A stretch of DNA of 64,000 bases, from positions 186,001 through 250,000 of the forward strand of contig JALHMI010000003.1 in assembly GCA_022844125.1 (NCBI GenBank), read 5' to 3'. Positions 34,721-44,044 of this stretch are shown here, one piece after another. The DNA comes from Pirellulales bacterium. Lineage in GTDB: Bacteria; Planctomycetota; Planctomycetia; Pirellulales; PALSA-1355. Position numbers and translations under genes: made by a program. The notes beneath the pieces are model-generated. The model worked only from the letters and a program-made list of their open reading frames with translations. It did not search any database and was not told the DNA's origin. Position 1 is the first letter of the stretch. Each line of letters starts with the position of its first letter.

Positions 34721-34843
34721 GTCCGGCAACGGCGTACATTCCCGCCGTATCCCCCCTGCCCCGGCGCGGATATACTTCTAGTGTACGATCGTCTTCCCCG
34801 ACTTCATCCCCTGTCGCGGCTTGCTGCGACCGCCAAGCGCATC

Positions 34844-35983
34844 ATGAGCATTGCCTCCCCCAGCGGCGCCACCTTCGAGTTGGCCCCGTATAAGTCACTG
34901 GATAACGAGACCCTCCAAGCCCGGATCAACCTGGTCCGCTCGCAGATGGGTTCGTCGCTGATGATTCTGGGGCACCACTACCAGCAGGATGAAGTCATCG
35001 CCCTCAGCGACCTGCGCGGCGACAGTTACCAGCTCAGCAAGATGGCGGCCGAAAGCGGCGACTGCCGAGCGATCGCTTTCTGCGGCGTGCACTTCATGGC
35101 CGAGACGGCCGACATCCTGGTCAACCAGCCTTCAAAACTAGCCGAGCGCGGCGGCCAGCGCGTGACCGTGATTCTGCCCGATATGGCGGCGGGCTGCTCG
35201 ATGGCCGACATGGCCGCGATCGAACAGGTCGAAGGCGCCTGGGAAGAGCTGGGCGAAGTGATCGACACGAGCGACATCACGCCCGTCACGTACATCAACT
35301 CCGCCGCCAGCCTGAAGGCCTTCTGCGGCAAGCATGGTGGCATCGTCTGCACGTCGAGCAACGCCCGGGCCGTGCTCGAGTGGTCGTTCAAGCGCACCAG
35401 CCGCGTGCTGTTTTTTCCCGACCAGCACCTGGGCCGCAACACCGCCAAGGCGATGGGCATTCCGCTCGAAGCGATGCCGGTCTGGGATCCGATCAAGGAT
35501 GAACTCGGCGGCAACACGCCCGAGGCCCTCAAGAACAGCAAGGTGCTCCTGTGGCGTGGGCACTGTAGCGTGCACCAGATGTTCACCGCGGCGCACGTGG
35601 CGATGTTCCGCGAGAAGTATCCGGGCATCAAGATTCTGGTGCATCCGGAATGTCCCATGGAGGTGGTCGACATTGCCGACATTTCGGGGTCGACCGGCAA
35701 GATCATTCGCGAAGTGGAACAGGCTCCGCCCGGCACGAAGTGGGCGATCGGCACCGAACTGCACCTCGTGAACCGGCTCAAGCAGGAACATCCCGAGCAG
35801 GAAGTTCACTTCCTCTCGCCGGTCGTCTGCATGTGCGCGACGATGTACCGGATTGATCTGGCGCACCTCTGCTGGAGCCTGGAGAATCTGGCCGCTGGCA
35901 CGCCGGTGAATGTGATCAAGGTCGACGAGGATGTCGCGAAGTGGTCGCTGGTGGCGCTGGAGCGAATGCTGGCGGTGAAGTGA
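34844..35983 (+). CDS. nadA: Quinolinate synthase
   Basis: A 379-residue [4Fe-4S] enzyme that condenses iminoaspartate with dihydroxyacetone phosphate to quinolinate in NAD synthesis. Candidate cluster cysteines are C118 ('DMAAGCSMAD'), C270 ('HPECPMEVV') and C329 ('SPVVCMCATM'). 'LGHHYQQDEV' and 'FLPDxHL'-like 'FPDQHLGRN' are substrate-site segments. The start at 34844 is chosen because 'MSIASPSGATF' begins the family-like part; a TATACT element at 34771 could be a -10, which places the 34781 GTG inside the leader. No nadB or nadC is adjacent. Function is confident. Confidence 0.94.
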   Translation: MSIASPSGATFELAPYKSLDNETLQARINLVRSQMGSSLMILGHHYQQDEVIALSDLRGDSYQLSKMAAESGDCRAIAFCGVHFMAETADILVNQPSKLAERGGQRVTVILPDMAAGCSMADMAAIEQVEGAWEELGEVIDTSDITPVTYINSAASLKAFCGKHGGIVCTSSNARAVLEWSFKRTSRVLFFPDQHLGRNTAKAMGIPLEAMPVWDPIKDELGGNTPEALKNSKVLLWRGHCSVHQMFTAAHVAMFREKYPGIKILVHPECPMEVVDIADISGSTGKIIREVEQAPPGTKWAIGTELHLVNRLKQEHPEQEVHFLSPVVCMCATMYRIDLAHLCWSLENLAAGTPVNVIKVDEDVAKWSLVALERMLAVK

Positions 35984-36061
35984 GTGAGCGAAACCTGACC
36001 CCTGGTACCTTTTCACGCATTAAATTCGATCTGGCAAACGGCATTTGTTAGGGTGGACGAT

Positions 36062-36385
36062 ATGGTTGCCACCCCACGAACCTGGTCTCGCTCTCTCCTA
36101 CGTATGCTTTCCCTGCTGGCGAGCTGCGTGGTTAGCGCCTCGCTATTCCTCGTGGGACTTCTGTTCACCTGGTCGACCATCAAGCTGCTGACGGGGCTGA
36201 CTCCGTATCCACCAGGAACGGAGCTCCACTGGCAGACGCCCGCCTTGGGAATCCTGTGGGCAGCCGGGTGCTTCGCTTCGTCGGCGGCTTTTGCCTATAT
36301 CGGCGTGAGCACCTGGTGGCCGGACCTGACGCCGCGGGGCCGCGTGCAGAGGTCGCAAACTTCGGGATCGGAAGCGCAACCATGA
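36062..36385 (+). CDS. Small two-helix membrane protein of unknown function
   Basis: A 107-residue protein with two hydrophobic helices (about residues 12-38 and 60-82) and a polar C-terminus. 'TYPPGTELHW'-like loop ('TPYPPGTELHWQTPALGILWAAG') lies between them. Not recognised. The ATG at 36062 is preferred over a GTG three codons upstream; 'agggtgg' precedes it. Its stop overlaps the start of the next gene (ATGA), so the two small membrane proteins are co-translated and probably work together. Confidence 0.6.
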   Translation: MVATPRTWSRSLLRMLSLLASCVVSASLFLVGLLFTWSTIKLLTGLTPYPPGTELHWQTPALGILWAAGCFASSAAFAYIGVSTWWPDLTPRGRVQRSQTSGSEAQP

Positions 36386-36810
36386 GCAGCGAAATTTCGC
36401 GCGGCAAGTGGTTTCTCGCCTGGGCGGGGATCGTATTCGGGCTGGTCGTCGCCTCGTTGACGGGGACAATCCTCGTTCTGGACGGCAAAGTCTTCCCGAC
36501 GCTGGGCATGCTCGCCTTTTCGCTCGCACTCTTGATCGATCGGGCGATGTATCTGCGCGGCGCGTTCACAGCCCGCCAGCAGCTTCCAACCTGGAACCGC
36601 ATCTGGTTTGGAGCGAATCTGCTCCTGGCGGGCAGCGTGGTGTTTAACCTGTTCTGGCAAAACGAGGTGAATCGCACCGCGGTCTTGGCAGGTGTGGCTG
36701 CAATCGTGCTCTCGATGGGGATGCTGCTGCTCGCCATTCTCATGTCAGGCGCATCCTGGAGCGGCGAATCAGGGCCGAGGCGGTCACTCGGTCAACCGCG
36801 GGTCGATTGA
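36382..36810 (+). CDS. Small membrane protein of unknown function
   Basis: A 142-residue membrane protein with four hydrophobic segments (about 10-30, 37-52, 70-90 and 96-120). No motif was recognised. The ATG at 36382 overlaps the upstream stop, giving the same coupled arrangement. The start upstream in the same frame (36256) would read over the first gene and lacks coding character. It ends 136 bases before the convergent LamG/phosphatase gene; a palindrome lies in that gap. Confidence 0.6.
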   Translation: MSSEISRGKWFLAWAGIVFGLVVASLTGTILVLDGKVFPTLGMLAFSLALLIDRAMYLRGAFTARQQLPTWNRIWFGANLLLAGSVVFNLFWQNEVNRTAVLAGVAAIVLSMGMLLLAILMSGASWSGESGPRRSLGQPRVD

Positions 36811-36880
36811 CGCTGCTTCGCTCAATCGAGGCGCCGCCGACAAAGCCAGGGGCTGAAAGGACAGCGGCGTCGCGTGATAG

Positions 36881-36899
36881 CCCCCGGCTTTGCCGGGGG
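36881..36899. repeat. GC-rich palindrome between convergent genes
   Basis: An 8-bp stem (36881-36888 with 36892-36899) with a TTT loop follows the small membrane gene and precedes the convergent phosphatase stop. It could act as a weak terminator, but no T-run follows, and its pattern (cccccggctttgccggggg) looks like a dispersed REP-like planctomycete element. Confidence 0.55.
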
Positions 36900-36946
36900 G
36901 TCTTCAGCGGGTTCATTGCCGGCGCACGTATTTCAGCGCCAATCGA

Positions 36947-38812
36947 TTACCGATCCTCATCCTTCGTCAGCTCGAATGTGTCGAACAGCAACCCGTCGAT
37001 GTCGTAGGCCTTGAACACGATCGTTCGGTCGTGGATCGCGGCGTAGCAGTAGTGAAACGCCCGCTGGAAGTGCAGGTTGAACCAGGTGCGCTGCGGGGCC
37101 GCGTCTTCGAGTCCGCCTCCGCCCCCGCCGCTGGTCAGGTAACGCACGCCACGCTTCTGGTTGATCGCCATCTCAAAGATCGGCCAGGTCCGCTCGTAAT
37201 AGTGAATGTGCCCGTTGAAGGCGATGTCCACGCCGTACTTTTCATACAGCGGAATCAACTGCTGGGCGTTGGTGTCGCCATAGGTGAACGTCTTGTCCTT
37301 TGCCCCGCGCTCGTGATCGCCGTAGTCGTTCTCCTCGGAGCTGTAGCACGGATGGTGGTGGCAGGTGAACTTCCACACGGCCTTGGAAGCCGCCAGCTCC
37401 TTCTCCAGCCACTGATACTGCTCCGAGCCGGGCTTCAGATCCTTGTTGCTGTCGATCATGAAGAACTGAGCGTTGCCGTACGTGAACGTGTAGTAGTACT
37501 CCGGCTTGGGCAGCGCGAAATAATCGTAGTACCAGTGCGAATCTTTCTCGTGATTGCCAATCACCGGAAAGGTCGGAATGTGCGACATCAGCCGCGAGCA
37601 GGGCTCGAACAGATCCTTCACCCATTGGTGCTTGGCGAACCCATCGTCGACCACGTCGCCGCAGTGCAGCAGGAAGTCCGGCCGGCGAGAATAAGCCCCG
37701 TCGGCACATTTGCGCGTCACCTCGGGGTTGCGCTGCGTGTCGCCAATCACGGCAAAGGCCCAGGCCCGATCGGTGGACGGAGCCGTCTGGAATGACGACA
37801 GCAAACCGCGCACTTCAGCGCCATTCTCATCCGTGCAGGTCACACGATAGAAATACCGCGCGCCGGTTTTAAGACCGGATAGCTTCACGGTACTGATGAG
37901 CTGGCTGCCCTCGGTTTCGTTGTGCTGCTCAAGCGGCTGCACCTCGGCGTAGTCCACACGCATCTTGGCCGGCTTCGACGTTTCGCACATCACCGTGATC
38001 GAATCCTGCGTGGCGAACTGCAGGTACGGCTGCACCACGAACACCAGCGAGTTCTCGGGGGTGGCCCGCCAGGCGATGAGTTTTTCGCCCTTGTCGGCCG
38101 CCTTGGCGATTTCCGCCGCGGCCAGCGCACGCCCATAGGCTTTCAGTTCAAACAGCGCCCCTTCCATCCGGTCCATGCTCCCGCGATCCACGCGGGCGCC
38201 AACCACGTAGGGTGCATCCTGCGGGTAAACGATGTCGCCGGATACGTCGTGCGATTCGGCCTCTTGCTGCCCGTTCACGAACAAGCGCATCGCCGCGCCG
38301 TCGTACGTGGCCACAACATAATACCAGCGGCCACGCTCGATCGTGGTCGTACTGCGGACATAGGCCATCCGCGGCTGGCCGTCTTCGCCGGTGGCGGAAA
38401 GTGCGAACGCGAACGCATCGCGACCGAAGCCAAGCGTCCAACCGCGACCGCCGTCGGCGCGGTTCCAGTAGCTGACGATCGACCCGCGTTCCATCGTGTC
38501 GTCCAGGCGAATCCAGGTGGCAACGGACATCTCGCGTTTGGGGAGCAGCTTGCGGGCTTCCTCGGCATTGGCGGCCAGCGAGAGGTGCTCCTGGCCGGTG
38601 AACTGCAATGCCTCGGTCGGTCCGGCGAGCATGAACCGCGGCTGTCCGTGCACCTGGGCGATGGCGGCGTGCGACTTATCCTGCCAGGCCCCGTTCTGGA
38701 TCTCGTGCGTGCCAGCCGCAAAGTGATAGAGCAAATCCTGCTCGTGATGATCGGGATGCAACAGGGCCGCACCGGACAGCAGCAGGGTGGTCGAGACGAC
38801 GAACGAGATCAT
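36947..38812 (-). CDS. LamG/purple-acid-phosphatase-like metallophosphoesterase
   Basis: A 621-residue secreted protein. After a signal peptide (MISFVVSTTLLLSGAALLH) come a concanavalin/LamG-like domain (about 30-240, 'LFELKAYGRALAAAEIAKA'), a fibronectin-type purple-acid-phosphatase N domain (about 265-345, 'MRVDYAEVQPLEQHNETEGSQLISTVKLSGLKTGARYFYRVTC') and a metallophosphoesterase core (about 350-560). The metal ligands are in 'FAVIGDTQRN' (about 354), 'LLHCGDVVDDG' (about 384), 'VIGNHEKD' (about 420), 'CHHHPCYS' (about 485) and 'NGHIHYYERT' (about 535). It would hydrolyse phosphate esters or diesters outside the cytoplasm. The LamG fusion suggests binding to a glycan or cell surface. It is convergent with the small membrane genes. 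Confidence 0.88.
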   Translation of the reverse strand: MISFVVSTTLLLSGAALLHPDHHEQDLLYHFAAGTHEIQNGAWQDKSHAAIAQVHGQPRFMLAGPTEALQFTGQEHLSLAANAEEARKLLPKREMSVATWIRLDDTMERGSIVSYWNRADGGRGWTLGFGRDAFAFALSATGEDGQPRMAYVRSTTTIERGRWYYVVATYDGAAMRLFVNGQQEAESHDVSGDIVYPQDAPYVVGARVDRGSMDRMEGALFELKAYGRALAAAEIAKAADKGEKLIAWRATPENSLVFVVQPYLQFATQDSITVMCETSKPAKMRVDYAEVQPLEQHNETEGSQLISTVKLSGLKTGARYFYRVTCTDENGAEVRGLLSSFQTAPSTDRAWAFAVIGDTQRNPEVTRKCADGAYSRRPDFLLHCGDVVDDGFAKHQWVKDLFEPCSRLMSHIPTFPVIGNHEKDSHWYYDYFALPKPEYYYTFTYGNAQFFMIDSNKDLKPGSEQYQWLEKELAASKAVWKFTCHHHPCYSSEENDYGDHERGAKDKTFTYGDTNAQQLIPLYEKYGVDIAFNGHIHYYERTWPIFEMAINQKRGVRYLTSGGGGGGLEDAAPQRTWFNLHFQRAFHYCYAAIHDRTIVFKAYDIDGLLFDTFELTKDEDR

Positions 38813-39104
38813 GCAGATGACTCCGCGGGCGGGGCTGGGGCGAGGCGGGACGTTAACGGGGAGACTCCACCAGCAAAACCGCTATCCGCCTTGGCGTCAA
38901 GCGGCACCGCGGCAATTGGGGCGAACTCGGAACGGGCGTCGGTAAATGTGCGCGGATTAGCCCGCCAAGATGGCCGGCGAGTCCCAGGGAACGCCTCTGC
39001 AAGCCCGCTTCCGCAAGAGCCGATTAGACATTGCTCCACGGAACAGCGAGAATGAACGGCAGTGTTTCGCTCGAGCGACTTTCGATTCAGAAAGGAATCC
39101 GATC

Positions 39105-39200
39105 ATGGGCGACAAGGGCGGTAAGAAAGACAAGGACAAGAGCAAGAAGCAGAAGGCTCAGAAGCAGGAACAGGCCAAAGGCAAGAAGCCGGGCAAATGA
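39105..39200 (+). CDS. 31-residue Lys-rich protein
   Basis: A small basic protein that starts MGDKGGKKDKDKSKKQ and ends in GKKPGK; about 13 of 31 residues are Lys and it has no hydrophobic core. The ATG at 39105 follows an 'aaagga' ribosome site at 39091. From memory, similar Lys-rich MGDK-type small proteins recur in planctomycetes. It could bind RNA, DNA or a membrane surface; no function is known. The gap before it (38813-39104) holds nothing else that I can support. Confidence 0.6.
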   Translation: MGDKGGKKDKDKSKKQKAQKQEQAKGKKPGK

Positions 39201-39304
39201 CGCTCGTCGGGTTCGCGGAGCCGTGAGCGCGAGCGCTTGTCCGGCTTCGCGGACCCGCCAGCCCGTTTGGCCGTGATCGCTCGCTCCCCCGGCTCGCTTG
39301 TTCC

Positions 39305-39499
39305 ATGCAAATCCCCCATCGGCTGCTCACGCCGAGTGCACTGCGGGCGATCGTGGCGGAATTCGTCACACGCGACGGCACCGACCATTCGGCGATCGAA
39401 CCGCGCATCGAAAGCGTGCTGCGCCAGCTGGACTCCGGCGCCGTGGTGCTGTATTTCGAAGAAGCCACGGCAAGCTGCAGCATTGTGCGGGCTGAGTGA
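39305..39499 (+). CDS. yheU: YheU/UPF0270 family protein
   Basis: A 64-residue protein that matches the UPF0270 (YheU) family: 'IPHRLLTPSALRAIVAEFVTRDGTDHSAIEPRIESVLRQLDSGAVVLYFEEATASCSIV', compared with the E. coli pattern [30 protein letters not shown]. The R(E/D)GTD core is conserved. The family has a known fold but no known function. The ATG at 39305 is the natural start (MQIPHRLL). It lies 104 bases after the Lys-rich gene and is followed by a hairpin-like inverted repeat (39522-39530 with 39569-39577). Confidence 0.85.
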   Translation: MQIPHRLLTPSALRAIVAEFVTRDGTDHSAIEPRIESVLRQLDSGAVVLYFEEATASCSIVRAE

Positions 39500-39709
39500 C
39501 GAGGACAGACGTTTTCGCCGTGGAAGATGGCTGAAATGGGAAGTACTGCTCGCTGCCGCAGCCTAGTTCCATCTTCCCCCGCTTTTGGCTAGAATTATTG
39601 TGCTCTTGGTCGAAGGCGCCCCCAGCACCCTCGCACGCCCACGTCGCCCCCCAGCGAGTTTGGGAATTCCTATCGCAATCGCAGCCGTCGTCAGACGAGG
39701 AGATCGATC

Positions 39710-41284
39710 ATGGCAGGGTGTGGATCGTTCCGTGAGAGTCGTGGGGCAGAAGGCAACCGTTTCGGACGCGTCGCGATACGAACTGCTCTCGTCGCGGTTC
39801 TCTTGCTTTCATCGACGGTGGCCGCCGCACTCGAGCCGCTCCGCTACTACGGCTTTGACGAAGCGGCCTATTCGCCAATGGCCCGCGACGGCATGCACGA
39901 GATCTTCGCCGGTCATCTGTTCGAGATCGGCATCCCAATCGCCGGCGCGCGGATGATGATGGCCGCCCAGGCCAACGGCTTTTGTAAGGAACAGGGGCTC
40001 ACGGTCGGTTCGCCCGAGGCGATGTTCTATGGCTTCGGCCGATTGCCCTCGCCCGAGACTCGCGCCGTCGGGGCCGACGCGGGCTTCGGCATCGGCGAAA
40101 GCATTCTCGAGCGAGACGGCAAGCAGGTCATGAGCATCAACTGCTTCGGCTGTCACTCGGGTGTCGTGAATGGCACGGTCGTCGCTGGCCTGGGAAACAA
40201 TCACATCAATCAATCGAACCCGAATCGCATCACCACTCGAGGCGACAATTACGGTCCCTACGAAGTGTGGCGATTAGGGGCGCGGCTCGCCGATCCTGAG
40301 AAGCTGGGCATGGTCGTCTCCAAGGAGCGGACCGAGTTGCAGGCCATGATCCAGTCGCTCGCCTTGCCGCCAGTCGATCCGATGCCGTGGTGGAACATGA
40401 AGTACAAGAAGCTCAACTACTGGTACGGTGACGGTGGCAGTCACAGTCCTGAGAATTTTTCGATCAACTTCACCGTGCCGCACGCGAAAATGAACGAGAA
40501 TCGGGCCCAGCACGTTGAGACCGTGGCCAAGGCGCTGGCCTTCGCCCGCGAAACCCAGTCGCCCGTGTTTCCCGGCTCGCTGAATGCGGAGCTGGTGGCC
40601 AAGGGCGCCGACTTGTTTCACGGCCGCACGAAGCCGGCAGCCTCGGGTTTCACGGCCTGCAAGACCTGCCACGGCACGTACACCAAGAAGGAATCGGCCA
40701 CGGATCTCACTCAGCCGGGCGGATGGGCTGTCGAGTACGACTTTTCCGACACGTTACGGAACGTGCGCACGGACGAAGCCTACAACTCGACGCTGCAAAA
40801 ACTACGGCCCGTGGCCGACAACATTAACAAGCTGGCCGCGTACTTCGAAGCCCAGGGCACTCCGGAACTAAAGCCACACGCCACGGTGCCGGACAAGCCG
40901 GGCTACGTCGCGCCTCCGCTGGTCGGCATTTGGGCCTCGGCGCCCTATTTTCACAACGGCTCCGTACCGACAGTTGAAGCCGTGCTGAACTCGGCCGAGC
41001 GGCCGGAGATCTGGGCGCGCGACGCGCACAATCCGCACGCCTATGATCTGACGAAAGTCGGCATGGCCTACAAGTCGCTCTCACGCGATGAATTCGTCGC
41101 GAGCGCAGCGGCCGCGGAGGGCAAACCGTTCCTGTCGAAGGCCGCCATCGATCACGGCGCGATCTACGACACCACAGCCTATGGCCACGGCAACTCGGGC
41201 CACACGTTCGGCGACAAGCTCGCCGACGACGAACGGGCCGCGGTGGTCGAGTTCCTCAAGAGCCTGTCGGGACCGGATATGTGA
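39710..41284 (+). CDS. Di-haem cytochrome c protein
   Basis: A 524-residue exported protein with two c-type haem motifs, C145-F-G-C-H149 ('NCFGCHSGV') and C-K-T-C-H near residue 318 ('ACKTCHGTY'). A signal peptide covers about residues 17-40 ('VAIRTALVAVLLLSSTVAAA'). The C-terminal half ('APPLVGIWASAPYFHNGSVPTVEAVLN') matches the haem-binding cytochrome/peroxidase (MauG/CCP-like) family, and 'DDERAAVVEFLKSLSGPDM' ends it. It acts in the periplasm as an electron carrier or peroxidase. The ATG at 39710 follows 'gaggagatcgatc'. Downstream palindromes lie before the convergent asnS. Confidence 0.82.
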   Translation: MAGCGSFRESRGAEGNRFGRVAIRTALVAVLLLSSTVAAALEPLRYYGFDEAAYSPMARDGMHEIFAGHLFEIGIPIAGARMMMAAQANGFCKEQGLTVGSPEAMFYGFGRLPSPETRAVGADAGFGIGESILERDGKQVMSINCFGCHSGVVNGTVVAGLGNNHINQSNPNRITTRGDNYGPYEVWRLGARLADPEKLGMVVSKERTELQAMIQSLALPPVDPMPWWNMKYKKLNYWYGDGGSHSPENFSINFTVPHAKMNENRAQHVETVAKALAFARETQSPVFPGSLNAELVAKGADLFHGRTKPAASGFTACKTCHGTYTKKESATDLTQPGGWAVEYDFSDTLRNVRTDEAYNSTLQKLRPVADNINKLAAYFEAQGTPELKPHATVPDKPGYVAPPLVGIWASAPYFHNGSVPTVEAVLNSAERPEIWARDAHNPHAYDLTKVGMAYKSLSRDEFVASAAAAEGKPFLSKAAIDHGAIYDTTAYGHGNSGHTFGDKLADDERAAVVEFLKSLSGPDM

Positions 41285-41313
41285 GCGGACCCAAGACAGA
41301 GCCGAAATCCAAG

Positions 41314-41382
41314 CCCAGGAAATGCTATTCCTGGGTTGGCAAGATAGCTGCCGATTCAATCCCAGGGAAGGCATTCCCTGGG
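41314..41382. repeat. Pair of intergenic palindromes
   Basis: Two hairpins, 41314-41335 (8-bp stem) and 41361-41382 (9-bp stem, cccagggaa/ttccctggg), share the pattern CCCAGG(G)AA...TTCC(C)TGGG. A third copy occurs at 60037-60058. They lie between the convergent cytochrome and asnS genes. There is no T-run, so they are more like dispersed REP-type elements than terminators, although they may serve as both. Confidence 0.7.
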
Positions 41383-41423
41383 CTTTGGCTCAAACTTCCC
41401 CGCTGATTGGCACTTCGGTTCCG

Positions 41424-42815
41424 TTAGAAATCCGCACTGCCCGGGACGCGCGGGAACGGTATCACATCACGAATGTTGGCCATGCCGGTCACGAACTGGA
41501 CCGCGCGCTCCAGCCCCAGGCCGAAGCCCGAGTGCGGTACCGTGCCGTAGCGCCGCAGGTCGAGATACCACCAGTAGGTTTCCGGATCGAGCTTCTGGTC
41601 CTGCATCCGCTCGGTGAGAACGTCCAGCCGCTCTTCGCGCTGGCTGCCACCGATGATTTCGCCTACCTTCGGTACCAGGATATCCATCGCGCGGACCGTC
41701 CGGCCGTCTTCGTTGCAACGCATGTAAAACGGTTTGATCGAGCGCGGGTAGTCGAACAGGATCACCGGCTTCTGGAAGTGCTGTTCGGTCAGATAACGCT
41801 CGTGCTCGGCCTGCAGGTCGTTGCCCCAGGAGACTGGGAACTCGAATGTGTGCCCGCTCTTGGTGAGGATCTCGACCGCCTCGGTATACGGCAATCGAAC
41901 GAAGTCGCTGGCGACAACGCCTTGGAGCGTTTCGCGGATCCCCTTTTCCACGCGCTCGTCGAAGAACGCCATGTCCTCGGCACATTGCGTGAGCACGTCG
42001 CCAAAGATCCGCTTCAGAAATCGCTCGGCCAGGTCCATGTTGTCTGTGAGCTCGAAGAACGCCATCTCCGGCTCGACCATCCAGAACTCGGCCAGGTGCC
42101 GCGAAGTGTTCGAATTCTCGGCGCGGAACGTGGGACCGAAGGTGTACACCTTGCCCAGCGCGCAGGCAAAGATCTCGGCCTCAAGCTGCCCGCTCACCGT
42201 CAGGTAGCTGGGCCGATCGAAAAAGTCTTGTGTGTAGTCGACCGCGCCGTTCGCCTTGGGAACCTTCGCCAGGTCGAGCGTGGTGACCTTGAACATCTCG
42301 CCCGCGCCTTCGCAGTCGCTGGCCGTGATGATCGGCGGATGCACGTACAGGAAGCCGTCTTCTTGAAAGAAGTTGTGGATCGAACGGCAAACGCAGTTTC
42401 GCACCCGAGCCACCGCGCCGAACGTGTTCGTCCGCGGACGAAGATGTGCGAGCGTTCGTAGAAACTCGAACGAATGTCGCTTCTTTTGCAGCGGATACGT
42501 CTCCGGATCGGCCAGCCCGTGCACGATTACCTTGTCCGCGTGCAGCTCAGTGGCTTGCCCTTGCGCGGGCGAGGCCTTAACCTCACCCTCGACCGTGACG
42601 CTCGCGCCAGCGCCGAGATGCTTGATCTCGGACTCGTAGTTCTCGAGCTTGGCGTCGGCGATGACCTGCATGCCCGCGAGCGACGAACCGTCGTTCAGCT
42701 CCAGGAAACTGAAGCCCCCTTTCGAATCGCGGCGAGTGCGGACCCAGCCTTGCAGCCGCGCGGATTTACCGGCCGATTCCGCCTTCCGCGCTTCCACTAC
42801 CGTGAGCTTCTGCAT
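41424..42815 (-). CDS. asnS: Asparaginyl-tRNA synthetase
   Basis: A 463-residue class IIb synthetase that charges tRNA-Asn. The N-terminal OB fold ('[26 protein letters not shown]') binds the anticodon. Motif 2 is '[29 protein letters not shown]' near residue 230, and motif 3 is '[27 protein letters not shown]' near the C-terminus. '[12 protein letters not shown]' distinguishes AsnRS from AspRS. ATG at 42815. It lies 32 bases downstream of trxB on the same strand. No oddity was seen. Confidence 0.95.
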   Translation of the reverse strand: MQKLTVVEARKAESAGKSARLQGWVRTRRDSKGGFSFLELNDGSSLAGMQVIADAKLENYESEIKHLGAGASVTVEGEVKASPAQGQATELHADKVIVHGLADPETYPLQKKRHSFEFLRTLAHLRPRTNTFGAVARVRNCVCRSIHNFFQEDGFLYVHPPIITASDCEGAGEMFKVTTLDLAKVPKANGAVDYTQDFFDRPSYLTVSGQLEAEIFACALGKVYTFGPTFRAENSNTSRHLAEFWMVEPEMAFFELTDNMDLAERFLKRIFGDVLTQCAEDMAFFDERVEKGIRETLQGVVASDFVRLPYTEAVEILTKSGHTFEFPVSWGNDLQAEHERYLTEQHFQKPVILFDYPRSIKPFYMRCNEDGRTVRAMDILVPKVGEIIGGSQREERLDVLTERMQDQKLDPETYWWYLDLRRYGTVPHSGFGLGLERAVQFVTGMANIRDVIPFPRVPGSADF

Positions 42816-42847
42816 CGGGCCACCTTTCCCAGATCAACGCTGTGTAT

Positions 42848-43894
42848 CTACTCGTGAGCCGCCAGCCAGCGCTCGGCATCCAGCGCTGCCATACAGCCCG
42901 CGCCGGCTGAAGTGATCGCCTGTCGATAATAGTCGTCGGCCACGTCGCCCGCGGCGAACACGCCCTCGACACTGGTGTTCGTGCGGAAGGGTACGGTCAG
43001 CTTGATGTACTTCTTGTCGTTCAGCTCAAGCTGTCCGTCGAGGAACTTCGTGTTCGGCGTGTGACCGATTGCCAGGAACACGCCTGCGGCTTCGAGCTTT
43101 TTGTGATCCTTGCCTGTGGTGCTCTCGAGCACGACACCGGTGACGCCCTGCCTTTCGTCGCCGAGTACTTCGTTCAGTTCGCTGTTCCACTGGATGTCGA
43201 TCTTCTCATTCGACAGGGCCCGATCGGCCATGATCTTCGACGCCCGCAGTTCATCGCGGCGATGCACCAGGTAAACGGTGCTGGCGAACTTCGAAAGGTA
43301 TGTCGCTTCTTCGACGGCCGAATCGCCGCCGCCGATCACCACCAGCGGCTTGTTGCGAAAACGCGGCAGCGCGCCGTCGCATACGGCGCACGCGCTGACG
43401 CCGCGATTCTTAAATGCGTCTTCGCTGGGCAGACCGAGGTAGTTTGCCCGGGCGCCGGTGGCCACGATCACGGCGTGCGCTTCATAGGTTTTGCCTTCCA
43501 GCGACCTCAGCGTGAAGGGCCGCTTCTTGAAGTCGACCTTCACGATGTCGTCGGTGACGATCCGGGTGCCAAAGTTCTTGGCCTGCTGCCGCATCAGCTC
43601 CATCAGCTCGGGACCGCTCACGCCGTGGCCCGAGTGCGGAGCCATGATCTGCCGGACGCTGGGTTCGATCGCGGTATCGAGAAACTGCGTGAGGTTGCCC
43701 GCCGGAAAGCCGGCGTAGTTTTCCACCTCAGTCGTCAGGTTGAGCTGCCCCAGCGGTAGCGTGCCACTGACGCGGTTCTCTTCGGTAATCGCGCCTTCAA
43801 AAACCAGCGGATTCAGATTCGCCCGGGCGGCATAAATTGCCGCCGACCAGCCGGCCGGACCACTGCCAATGATGACCACATTCTCAACTGCCAC
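42848..43894 (-). CDS. trxB: Thioredoxin reductase
   Basis: A 348-residue low-molecular-weight flavoprotein that reduces thioredoxin with NADPH in the cytoplasm. The FAD site is '[18 protein letters not shown]' (6-23), the redox-active cysteines are C169-A-V-C172 ('[11 protein letters not shown]'), and the NADPH site is '[16 protein letters not shown]'. The C-terminal '[34 protein letters not shown]' is typical. ATG at 43894. It is part of the minus-strand run with asnS and fliM, separated from fliM by 150 bases. No thioredoxin gene is adjacent. Confidence 0.95.
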   Translation of the reverse strand: MAVENVVIIGSGPAGWSAAIYAARANLNPLVFEGAITEENRVSGTLPLGQLNLTTEVENYAGFPAGNLTQFLDTAIEPSVRQIMAPHSGHGVSGPELMELMRQQAKNFGTRIVTDDIVKVDFKKRPFTLRSLEGKTYEAHAVIVATGARANYLGLPSEDAFKNRGVSACAVCDGALPRFRNKPLVVIGGGDSAVEEATYLSKFASTVYLVHRRDELRASKIMADRALSNEKIDIQWNSELNEVLGDERQGVTGVVLESTTGKDHKKLEAAGVFLAIGHTPNTKFLDGQLELNDKKYIKLTVPFRTNTSVEGVFAAGDVADDYYRQAITSAGAGCMAALDAERWLAAHE

Positions 43895-44044
43895 GGGCGG
43901 TATCCTTCCACGTTGGAGAGCGGCGACGATTTGGTTGGTGATTTGCGGGAGAGTTGAATGAAAATTATAGCGCTATGAGATGCGGCGTCTATGGCACCTG
44001 GGCCGCCGCGGCAAGCCTGCGAAAACACGCCACACGCACGCAGA

